Below are positions 57,227-64,000 of a stretch of 64,000 nucleotides of DNA, in pieces. The translations under genes and the position numbers were made by a program. Source of the stretch: Hymenobacter rubidus (GTDB taxonomy: Bacteria > Bacteroidota > Bacteroidia > Cytophagales > Hymenobacteraceae). The notes beneath the pieces were generated by a model. That model saw only the letters and a list, made by a program, of their open reading frames with translations. It was not told the origin of the DNA and searched no databases. The stretch spans positions 16,552 through 80,551 of the forward strand of contig NZ_JAERQF010000026.1 in assembly GCF_016734815.1 (NCBI RefSeq). Direction: 5' to 3'. How positions within the stretch are numbered: position 1 is the stretch's first letter; every line of letters begins with the position of its first letter.

Positions 57227-58147
57227 TCAGGCGGTGAGCAGGCCGCCGGGCGTCAGCTCCTGCTCGCCGTGCCAGCGGTAGGCCACCAGCTCGCCCCCTT
57301 TGGCCACGCTGTAGTCGAGGCACACGGAGTGCGGGGTGAGCAGCCGGGGCTCGCCGCGCAGCCAGTAGTGGCCGAAAAAGACGGGCGTTTCGTCCTGATA
57401 GTAGCTGGCGTCGGGCAAGGCGGCCACGTCCACGGGCTGGTTGGCCAGCGCGGCAATGGGCTCCAGGTAATAGTCGTTGTAAGTGGCGGCGGCCGGGTCG
57501 CGCCACCAAGCGGTGCGCATTTTATCGCGGCGGTGGCCGTCTTTGTCGAAGAAGTGGTGCGCGTCGGGTAGGTCGGTTTCGTGGCCTTTGAGGGTAATTT
57601 CGACGGCATCTATCTCCGCAGAGCCCGGGCGGCTGGCCCGCAGCAGGAACTCCGGCGTGAGACGGTCATCGGGCAGCCATTGGCGCAGCTGGGCAATGTA
57701 GCGGGCATCCCAGCAGGCGTGCACCACGCGCAGGCCGGGCAGCTCCAGAAACAGCGGCAGCCGCATGAACCACGCCAGGTAGTCGCGCCACTCGGCCTGC
57801 CGCTCCGGCGCGGCAAACTCGGCCATCGTTCGGGCGTGCTGCGCCACATGGTGGGGCCGGTGGGGGCGCAGGTAGCCCCCGGCGGGGTCCGGCGTCCAGA
57901 AGGCCAGGGCGTTGTACTCGTGGTTGCCCATCACGGCCAGGGCCGCGCCGCCGTCCACCATGCCGCGCACCACTTGCAGCGTTTCGCGGATGGCCGGGCC
58001 CCGGTCAATGAAATCACCCACAAAAATGACCTGCCGGCCCGCCGCGTGGCGGTACACGCCGGCAGCATCGGGAGTGTAGTCGAGTTTGGCTAGAAGCCGC
58101 CGCAGCTCGGCCGCGTGGCCGTGAATGTCGCCAATGAGGTCGTACAT
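57227..58147 (-). CDS. PPP-type metallophosphoesterase
   Basis: 306 residues. The calcineurin-like/PPP motifs are all visible in order: GDIHGHAAEL (GDxHG), IFVGDFIDRGP (GDxxDRG), AVMGNHEYNA (GNHE), ELPGLRVVHACWD (His), and FFGHYWLRG (GHxx). Cytoplasmic, with no signal peptide. Members include diadenosine tetraphosphatases and protein phosphatases; the shape is most like the PrpA/ApaH-like bacterial group. Substrate unknown. A family A repeat lies upstream. Confidence 0.92.
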   Translation of the reverse strand: MYDLIGDIHGHAAELRRLLAKLDYTPDAAGVYRHAAGRQVIFVGDFIDRGPAIRETLQVVRGMVDGGAALAVMGNHEYNALAFWTPDPAGGYLRPHRPHHVAQHARTMAEFAAPERQAEWRDYLAWFMRLPLFLELPGLRVVHACWDARYIAQLRQWLPDDRLTPEFLLRASRPGSAEIDAVEITLKGHETDLPDAHHFFDKDGHRRDKMRTAWWRDPAAATYNDYYLEPIAALANQPVDVAALPDASYYQDETPVFFGHYWLRGEPRLLTPHSVCLDYSVAKGGELVAYRWHGEQELTPGGLLTA

Positions 58148-58195
58148 GGTGGGAGGGTATAAGGGATAGGGAAGTAGAAACAGGGAAACAAAAGC

Positions 58196-58324
58196 ACGTC
58201 ATGCTGAGCGCAGTCGAAGCATCTCGCATGCCGTAGTAATGCTCTTCTCCAAGCGAGAGTCGGCTTAGCCAACGATTGAGTTACTACCACAGGCGAGATG
58301 CTTCGACTACGCTCAGCATGACGT
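58196..58324. repeat. Intergenic palindrome, family A, long loop
   Basis: Arms ACGTCATGCTGAGCGCAGTC to the complement CTACGCTCAGCATGACGT, about 33 bp. The loop carries CGATTGAGTTACTACCAC, nearly the same spacer as in the cluster at 11152. Confidence 0.9.
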
Positions 58325-58357
58325 TTCTTATTACTACCAAAGCCGCGCCCGATGCCG

Positions 58358-59575
58358 CTACTTCAGCCGCACCAGCGTGGCGCCGAAGCCGAACTTTTCC
58401 TTGCGGGCGTCCTCGAAGAACTTGATGTCCTTGTTGCGGCTCAGTTGGCGGTGGATTTCCTTGCGCAGCACCCCGTTGCCCATGCCGTGGATGAACACGA
58501 TTTCGTGCATGTTGGTGGCCAAGGCCCGGCTCAGCGCGTCCTCAAACGCATCGAGCTGCAGGCGCAGAATGGCCGTGTTGCTCAGCTCCTCTTTGCTGTC
58601 GGGGCGCAGGGCTTCGAGGTGCAGGTCGACCTCGTGCGGCGGAGCTACCACCGGGCCGGTGGGCGCGGGCGTAGCCGCTGCTACCACGGCCGCGGGCCGG
58701 GCGGGCGCGTCGCCGCTGAGCTGGGCTTTGAGGGCGGCGGCATCTACGCCGGCCGGCTTGGCCGGGGCGGCGGCCGGCGCGGGGGCTTCCTCAGCCAGTT
58801 TCGCGGGCGCGATGGCGGCCGCGGCCTTCTCATCGAGCTGAAACAGGTAGGCATCCTTGCCAATCACCGGCGCGGGCTTCTGGCTGCCGTAGAAGGTGCT
58901 GGCCTTGAAGGCCTGGCGCTTGGTGAGCAGCTCGTAAGCCGCGTCGCCGTTGAGGCGGGTGGGCAGCAGCTGGAACACCACAGCGGGCCAGGTTTCAAAG
59001 TCCTTCAGGTGCAGGAAGGAGAGGGGCTTGGTGCTGGCTTTGGGGCCCAGCTTGTCGGCGGCCAGGGCGCGGTAGGGGCGGGCGCTGGTTTCCTCGCCGT
59101 AGGTGTAGAGCACGTCGGCCTCGGTGTTGTTGATGAGCGTAACGCCCAGCAGCTCGGGCGACTGGTGCACCAAGGCCAGAAACAGGCCTTTAGCGGCGGC
59201 GGCCTGCTTGGTGCCGCTGCCGGCAGGGGAGCTGCCAGCCGGTTTGGCCATGCCCGCGCCACTGGATGCCGCAGCGGCCAACGCCTCTTGCAGGGAGGGC
59301 TGGGCGGGTTTGGCCGGGCCGGGGGTGGGGCGCTTGCTCTTGTCTTTTTTGCTGGCGTTGGCGTTTTTGCCGGGCGTCTGGCCGGGGCCGTAGTCGGGGG
59401 CGGCGCGGTCGAAGGTTTTGCCTTCCTCATGGGCCACTACCACCACTTCGCGCCGCAGCACGGGAATGGTAAAGTCGTTGTCGATGGCCACTTCCACCAG
59501 CTCACTGTCGAGCAGGCGGGTAACAATGCCTTCTTCGGTGCCGGTCAATAGCCGGACTCTGTCTCCTACGTTCAT
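58358..59575 (-). CDS. DUF2027 protein with C-terminal Smr domain
   Basis: 405 residues from ATG 59575 (MNVGDRVRLLTGTEEGIVTRL); the longer frame has no coding character. N-terminal DUF2027 SH3-like domain, an Ala/Pro/Lys-rich linker, a central beta domain (KGLFLALVHQSPELLGVTLINN), another Ala/Pro-rich linker, and an Smr domain (VDLHLEALRPD, HEIVFIHGMGNGVLRKEIHRQLSR, FEDARKEKFGFGATLVRLK) with the DLHG-like and HGxGxGxL motifs. Smr domains are nicking-nuclease-like; the DUF2027-Smr fusion is a known Bacteroidota protein of unclear role. Confidence 0.93.
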   Translation of the reverse strand: MNVGDRVRLLTGTEEGIVTRLLDSELVEVAIDNDFTIPVLRREVVVVAHEEGKTFDRAAPDYGPGQTPGKNANASKKDKSKRPTPGPAKPAQPSLQEALAAAASSGAGMAKPAGSSPAGSGTKQAAAAKGLFLALVHQSPELLGVTLINNTEADVLYTYGEETSARPYRALAADKLGPKASTKPLSFLHLKDFETWPAVVFQLLPTRLNGDAAYELLTKRQAFKASTFYGSQKPAPVIGKDAYLFQLDEKAAAAIAPAKLAEEAPAPAAAPAKPAGVDAAALKAQLSGDAPARPAAVVAAATPAPTGPVVAPPHEVDLHLEALRPDSKEELSNTAILRLQLDAFEDALSRALATNMHEIVFIHGMGNGVLRKEIHRQLSRNKDIKFFEDARKEKFGFGATLVRLK

Positions 59576-59576
59576 A

Positions 59577-59830
59577 ACCACAGATTTAACGGATTTTAAC
59601 GGACTGGAACGGATTCTTTGTGTTTCCGCCCAGCCGTCGTTTCGATAGGACTTAGGCGCCCTGAATTTGCAAAAGTACGGTTTGCTGCCGCGAAGGCATT
59701 GGCCTCGTATTGGCAGCCAATGCACTGTCAGCTAGTTGCATCCCCCGAAGACTTACGGAATAACAAGCCGAAACGGGGTCGGAATCACAAAAATCCGTCT
59801 CAAGCCGTTTCAATTCCTTGAATCTGTGGT
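59577..59830. repeat. Wide inverted repeat (ACCACAGATTTAACGG type)
   Basis: Left ACCACAGATTTAACGG with GGACTGGAACGGATTCTTTG, right CACAAAAATCCG and CCTTGAATCTGTGGT, arms about 45 bp, imperfect, flanking 165 bases. The element fills the whole gap between the DUF2027-Smr start codon and the DUF2279 stop codon. A shorter relative (CAGATTTTAACGGATTTGAC) lies at 46488. No gene inside. Confidence 0.75.
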
Positions 59831-59831
59831 C

Positions 59832-60815
59832 CTATAGGTAGAGCCCGTGAAAGGCGAAACCGTTGCGTCCGTTGTACTCCAATGCCGGCGCGGGCAGGTG
59901 GAAAATGCTGAGGGTGTAGAACACCCGTTTCAGCAGCACACTGCGGGTGGGAATGCGGCGCAAGTCCACGTCGACCGACAAGTAGAACTGTCGGTAGGGG
60001 CTCAGGCCGGCCGCCGCGTTGGTGCCGTCGTCGTTGTACACCATGTCTTGGCCGCCGTAGCCCAGGGCCGGTTGCAGCCAGCGCGGCCAGCGGTTGCCGG
60101 GCTTGAGGAAAGCGCCCACGTCGGTGCAGAGCCAGTAGGTTTGGCCGTTGTAATCCTTCAGCCAGCGCTCGGGCACGTTGCTGCCCAGCACATTGGGCCG
60201 CATCTTGGCGTAGCTGGTGAGGTGAAACGACCATTTGGGCAGGATGCGGACGTCGTGCCAGGCCAGCTGCTGGGCCAGCAGTGTGGCCGAGCCCAGGAAG
60301 TTGGCCGCCAAATCGGTGGCCGAGGCGCCGTAGGCCGGGTCCTGGCCGTCGAGGAGTTCGAGCGGGCTCTGGATGGCGAACCCCACGAAGGAGCCGTACC
60401 AAATGGCTTTTTTCTCGCTCAGGCCAGCCCAGCGCAGCATGTCCACGGCGCCCCGGCTTTCCTGAAAGGCGCCCCAGAAGTGCCCGCACTTATCCAGTTG
60501 CTGCCACTCGGGCAGGTCGTTGAACCAGTGCAGCGGCACCCGCTCGCCGGTGTACCAGGCCGTGGTGAGGCCCGTGTAGATGACGCCGTAGCTCAGGGCC
60601 GAGCCGCCCACCAGCAGGCGCAGGCGCCGCCGTCGTTGGGCGGCCGAATCAATCGGTATCGGCGCGCTGGCCACCGCAGCTGGACTAGCGCTGGCGGCCA
60701 GTGGGAGCAGGGCCTGGGCCCGGCTGGTGAAGGGCCCGCACCCTGCGCCGGCAATTGCCAGCACCACCAGAAACTTTAACCGCGGCAAAACCGATATGAA
60801 GAAGGCTGACGCCAT
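59832..60815 (-). CDS. DUF2279-family exported protein
   Basis: 327 residues from ATG 60815. Signal-like N-terminus, then GGSALSYGVIYTGLTTAWYTGERVPLHWFNDLPEWQQLDKCGHFWGAFQESRGAVDMLRWAGLSEKKAIWYGSFVGFAIQSPLELLDG, which is the DUF2279 hallmark (DKxGHxxxAFxxSR...W and the DG). The C-terminus ends in beta-barrel-like strands with alternating aromatic residues (RQFYLSVDVDLRRIP). Presumed outer-membrane or periplasmic; function unknown. A family in Bacteroidota with membrane-inserted helices. Confidence 0.92.
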   Translation of the reverse strand: MASAFFISVLPRLKFLVVLAIAGAGCGPFTSRAQALLPLAASASPAAVASAPIPIDSAAQRRRRLRLLVGGSALSYGVIYTGLTTAWYTGERVPLHWFNDLPEWQQLDKCGHFWGAFQESRGAVDMLRWAGLSEKKAIWYGSFVGFAIQSPLELLDGQDPAYGASATDLAANFLGSATLLAQQLAWHDVRILPKWSFHLTSYAKMRPNVLGSNVPERWLKDYNGQTYWLCTDVGAFLKPGNRWPRWLQPALGYGGQDMVYNDDGTNAAAGLSPYRQFYLSVDVDLRRIPTRSVLLKRVFYTLSIFHLPAPALEYNGRNGFAFHGLYL

Positions 60816-60876
60816 GCGAACCGAAAAGAAAGGCCAAAGGTACACCCCTGAAAATGGCCTGGCGGTGAAGATTCCG

Positions 60877-60884
60877 TATCTTGC
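60877..60884 (+). promoter_or_regulatory. Possible GH13 gene -7 box (TATCTTGC)
   Basis: Two mismatches to TAnnTTTG, about 120 bases before ATG 61005, implying a long leader. Confidence 0.45.
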
Positions 60885-61004
60885 GACTTGTTTTGACCGG
60901 TGAATTAATTCCATCGGACCGTTGCAAACGTTTCCACAAAATCCGGCTTCGCGGCCAAATCCCTCGCTTTCTCACTTCCACTCATTTTCCTGACAGAATT
61001 CCCC

Positions 61005-63797
61005 ATGAACAAACTTCGACGCTTAACGGGCTTGCTGCTGACGCTGCTAGCCTGGACGGCCCAGGCCCAGGTGAGCACCTCCCCGGTGTTCTTCACCGAC
61101 ACCACGCCGGTGACCATTACCTACGACGCCACCCAGGGCAACGCCGCGCTGGCCAATTTCACCGGCAACGTCTACATCTGGACCGGCACCGTCACCAACC
61201 TGAGCAGCAGCAACGTGAACTGGCGCAACGTGCACAGCCCCAGCTTTGGCACCGCCGACCCCACCGCGCTGATGACCCGCGATGCCAGCAACCCCAACCT
61301 TTACCGCATCACCTTCACGCCGCGCACGTACTACCCCATCCCGGCGGCCGAAACGCTGCTACGCCTGGGCATGATTTTCAAGAATGCTGATGGCTCCGTG
61401 GTGGGCCGGGCAGCCGGCGGCAGCGACATTTTCGTGGATGCCTACCAGGGCGGCCCGGCCGTGCGCATCACGGCCCCGGCGCATTCGGCCAATCCGCAGT
61501 TTGTGCCTGCCAACGTGGCCATTCCCGTCACCGGCGAAAGCGCTCAGTCGACCACGCTGACGCTGACCCTGAACGGCACCCAGATTGCGCAGGCCACCAA
61601 TGCCACCACCATCAGCAGCAATGCCACGCCCACCCAGTCGGGCCGCAACGTGTTGCGCTTGACGGCCGGCACCGGCACCACGGCCGTGTCCGATTCCGTG
61701 ATTCTGGTGGTGCGGCCCACCGTGACGGTGGCGGCCCTGCCCGCCGGCGCCCACGAGGGGGTGACCTATCTGGCCGGCGGTACGTCCGTTATTCTGGCCC
61801 TCACGGCCCCCAACAAGCAGTTTGTGTACGCCGTGGGCGAGTTCAACAACTTCCAGACCGTCAGCGCGGGCTTCATGAACAAGACGCCCGATGGCAACAT
61901 GTGGTGGGTGCAGCTCAACGGCCTCACCCCCGGCCAGGAATACGCCTACCAGTACCTCGTGGATGGCACCCTGCGTGTGGCCGACCCCTACACCGAGAAG
62001 GTGCTCGACCCCAACAACGACCAGTACGTGCCGGCCGTGACTTACCCTGGCCTGCGCTACCCCACCGGGCAAACCGGCATCATGGCCACGTTCCAGACCA
62101 ACCAGCCGGCCTATACCTGGCAGGTGAACAACTTCACGCGCCCGGCCAAAACCGACCTCGTGATTTATGAGCTGCACCTGCGCGACTACCTGGCCCGCCA
62201 CGACTACCAGACTCTGCGCGATACCCTGCGCTACATTCAGCGCCTGGGCGTGAACTGCATCGAGCTGATGCCGGTGAACGAGTTTGAGGGCAACGACAGC
62301 TGGGGCTACAACCCGAGCTTCTACTTCGCCCCCGACAAATACTACGGCACCAAAACCGCCCTCAAAACCCTCATCGATGAATGCCACCGCCGCGGCATCG
62401 CCGTGGTGCTCGACATGGTGCTGAACCATTCCTTCGGCCAGAGCCCCATGGTGCAGCTGTATTCGGATGCCGGTGGGCCTACTCTCGACAACCCCTGGTT
62501 CAACCGGGTGGCTACCCACCCCTTCAACGTGGGCTACGACTTCAACCACGAAAGCGCCTTCACGCGGGCGTTCAGCAAGAACGTGATGGATTTCTGGGTG
62601 AACGAGTACCGTGTCGATGGCTACCGCTTCGACCTGAGCAAGGGCTTCACCCAGGTGAACTCGGGCAACAACGTAGCCCAGTGGGGCCAGTACGACCAGT
62701 CGCGCATCAACATCTGGATGGACTATTACACCCGCATGCAAACTAACCGCGCCGGCACCTACGCCATCCTGGAGCACTTTGCCGACAACAGCGAGGAAAC
62801 CGTGCTGGCCAACGCCGGCATGATGCTGTGGGGCAACCTGAACTATGCCTACGACCAGGCCGGCCAGGGCCGCACCAACAACACCGATTTCGGTTACGGC
62901 TACTACGGCAACCGCGGCTGGCAGCAGCCCGGCCTGGTGACTTACATGGAAAGCCACGACGAGCAGCGCCTGATGTACGACGCCCTCAACTACGGCCTGA
63001 ACAACGGCGCCGGCTACGACATGCGCAACCTGGCCACCGCCCTGGCCCGCATGGAAATGAATGCCGCCTTCTTCTTCCCCATCCCCGGCGCCAAAATGGT
63101 GTGGGAATTTGGCGAGGTGGGCTACGACATCGACATCAACCAGAACGGCCGCGTGGGCGCCAAACCCATTTTGTGGAACTACCTGCAGGATGCCAACCGC
63201 CGCCACCTGCGCGATACCTACGCCAACCTTATTGCCCTGCGCAAGCGGCCGGGCTTCAGCACGGGCACGTTCAGCGGGGCCCTTAGTGGGCAGTCCAAGG
63301 TGATGCACGTCACCGACCCGGCCCTGAAAATCACGGTGGTCGGCAACTTCGGCCTGTTTAGCGACCAGGTAGACCCCAGCTTCCAGCAAACCGGCAAATG
63401 GTACAACTACCTCACCGGCGACAGCATCACCGTCACCAACACCCACGACCTGCTCAACCTCAACGTCGGGCAGTTTGCCGTGTACACCAGCGCCCGCATT
63501 CGCCGCATCACCCTGGCTTCCAGCACCGCGCAAGCAGCCGCCACCTTCCACCTGAGCGTGGCGCCTAACCCCGCCAGCGGCAGCACCACCGTGCTCTATG
63601 AGTTGCCCGCTACCGGCACCGTGCAACTCACTGTGCGCAACGTGTTGGGTCAAAACGTGCTAACCCTCCCCACCGTGCGCGAAAGCAGCGGCACCCACAC
63701 CCGCGAGCTGCCGCTCGGCAAACTCGCCCCCGGTGTCTACATCGTGCAGCTGCGCTCCGACGCCCAGCAGCAAACCCAACGCTTGGTGGTGGAGTAA
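61005..63797 (+). CDS. T9SS-exported GH13 alpha-amylase-family enzyme
   Basis: 930 residues from ATG 61005. Signal peptide, then an N-terminal beta domain (about 25-230) and a starch-binding/CBM48-like region (VTYLAGGTSVILALTAPNKQFVYAVGEFNNFQ, about 250-350). The catalytic (beta/alpha)8 barrel carries GYRFDLSKG with nucleophile Asp543, YAILEHFAD with acid/base Glu590, and MESHDEQRL with Asp652. WGYNPSFYFAPDKYYGT and VVLDMVLNHSFG are usual GH13 strings. A C-terminal type IX sorting domain (about 845-930, ending LAPGVYIVQLRSDAQQQTQRLVV) sends it out. Probably degrades alpha-glucan. Long leader upstream. Confidence 0.93.
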   Translation: MNKLRRLTGLLLTLLAWTAQAQVSTSPVFFTDTTPVTITYDATQGNAALANFTGNVYIWTGTVTNLSSSNVNWRNVHSPSFGTADPTALMTRDASNPNLYRITFTPRTYYPIPAAETLLRLGMIFKNADGSVVGRAAGGSDIFVDAYQGGPAVRITAPAHSANPQFVPANVAIPVTGESAQSTTLTLTLNGTQIAQATNATTISSNATPTQSGRNVLRLTAGTGTTAVSDSVILVVRPTVTVAALPAGAHEGVTYLAGGTSVILALTAPNKQFVYAVGEFNNFQTVSAGFMNKTPDGNMWWVQLNGLTPGQEYAYQYLVDGTLRVADPYTEKVLDPNNDQYVPAVTYPGLRYPTGQTGIMATFQTNQPAYTWQVNNFTRPAKTDLVIYELHLRDYLARHDYQTLRDTLRYIQRLGVNCIELMPVNEFEGNDSWGYNPSFYFAPDKYYGTKTALKTLIDECHRRGIAVVLDMVLNHSFGQSPMVQLYSDAGGPTLDNPWFNRVATHPFNVGYDFNHESAFTRAFSKNVMDFWVNEYRVDGYRFDLSKGFTQVNSGNNVAQWGQYDQSRINIWMDYYTRMQTNRAGTYAILEHFADNSEETVLANAGMMLWGNLNYAYDQAGQGRTNNTDFGYGYYGNRGWQQPGLVTYMESHDEQRLMYDALNYGLNNGAGYDMRNLATALARMEMNAAFFFPIPGAKMVWEFGEVGYDIDINQNGRVGAKPILWNYLQDANRRHLRDTYANLIALRKRPGFSTGTFSGALSGQSKVMHVTDPALKITVVGNFGLFSDQVDPSFQQTGKWYNYLTGDSITVTNTHDLLNLNVGQFAVYTSARIRRITLASSTAQAAATFHLSVAPNPASGSTTVLYELPATGTVQLTVRNVLGQNVLTLPTVRESSGTHTRELPLGKLAPGVYIVQLRSDAQQQTQRLVVE

Positions 63798-63811
63798 GGA
63801 GTTAAAATCGG

Positions 63812-63909
63812 ACGTCATGCTGAGCGCAGTCGAAGCATCTCTACCGCAGTAGTAATTCAATCGATTCAACGAAGCGGTAGAGATGCTTCAACTCCGCTCA
63901 GCATGACGT
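63812..63909. repeat. Intergenic palindrome, family A
   Basis: Arms ACGTCATGCTGAGCGCAGTC to the complement with two mismatches (right arm GCTTCAACTCCGCTCAGCA), 36 bp, AT-rich loop. Follows the GH13 gene. Confidence 0.9.
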
Positions 63910-63953
63910 TCTGACAACCTTAGTGTCTCGTCCGGCTAAAGGTTGACAGGTAT

Positions 63954-63987
63954 AAGGCCCCGTTCGGATTTTCCGGCGGGGCTTTTT
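63954..63987 (+). terminator. Intrinsic terminator near window end
   Basis: AAGGCCCCG, 14-base loop, CGGGGCTTTTT. Confidence 0.6.
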
Positions 63988-64000
63988 GCTGGCTGATGGA

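Noticed and set aside
61359..63653. A 764-residue antisense frame opposite the GH13 gene
   Set aside because: Low-complexity Val/Gly/His composition, no start context; shadow of the real gene.
7956..63909. Families A and B as CRISPR arrays
   Set aside because: Copies are isolated, palindromic over their whole length, kilobases apart, and there are no regular spacers or cas genes.

Overview
The window looks like chromosomal DNA of a GC-rich Bacteroidota bacterium of the Cytophagales, most like Hymenobacter. The basis is: Bacteroidota-type promoter boxes (TAnnTTTG) in front of the tRNA, rnpB, ald and other genes; weak Shine-Dalgarno sequences; secreted enzymes ending in a type IX secretion (T9SS) sorting domain; a fused alpha/beta 2-oxoacid dehydrogenase E1; and lineage-typical families (DUF1573, DUF2027-Smr, DUF2279, DUF6770-like). 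The genus is an inference from general knowledge; no search was run.

Layout. 1-5.7 kb: two tandem paralogous secreted proteins (the first cut by the window edge), a small membrane protein, a PD40-propeller lipoprotein, a metallo-beta-lactamase-fold hydrolase and a DUF4097-like protein. 5.7-15.2 kb: a Rof-like Rho-binding protein divergent from hutU across a long palindrome, two NAD(P)-binding proteins, a DUF1624-type membrane protein, a PAP2 phosphatase and hypothetical exported proteins. 15.3-28.6 kb: a 965-residue GH85-like T9SS enzyme, an M48 protease, pncA, two SDRs, a GNAT, mqo and ansA. 28.6-30.7 kb: tRNA-Ser(GGA) followed by a PIN nuclease/AAA ATPase gene pair with an AT-rich core, the best candidate here for an uncharacterised defence-type module. 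30.8-39.2 kb: a UMF1-type MFS transporter, DinB, an M1 peptidase, a REP-flanked REP-associated tyrosine transposase (RAYT), rnpB with an unusual AT-rich P12 hairpin, a PQQ-type dehydrogenase with its cytochrome c, and an NtrC-like regulator without a DNA-binding domain. 39.2-41.0 kb: an AT-rich island (NTF2-like and CPBP proteins) bordered by palindromes. 41.1-64 kb: a LuxE-like ligase, the branched-chain 2-oxoacid dehydrogenase E1, DUF1573, VOC, ald, an LtaS-like membrane sulfatase-fold enzyme, AMP nucleosidase, an amidohydrolase lipoprotein, a TPR histidine kinase with a receiver-less LuxR-type protein, a PPP-type phosphoesterase, DUF2027-Smr, DUF2279 and a T9SS-exported GH13 enzyme.

Most of the genes are housekeeping or secretory and look monocistronic, separated by strong intrinsic terminators. 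Real gene pairs are PIN/ATPase and sugar dehydrogenase/cytochrome c. The most pervasive non-coding feature is a family of roughly 90-160 bp intergenic palindromes (core GTCATGCTGAGCGCAG or GTCATCCTGAGCGCAG) present at about a dozen places. Their arms co-vary within a copy, and at three loci palindromes are nested one inside another.
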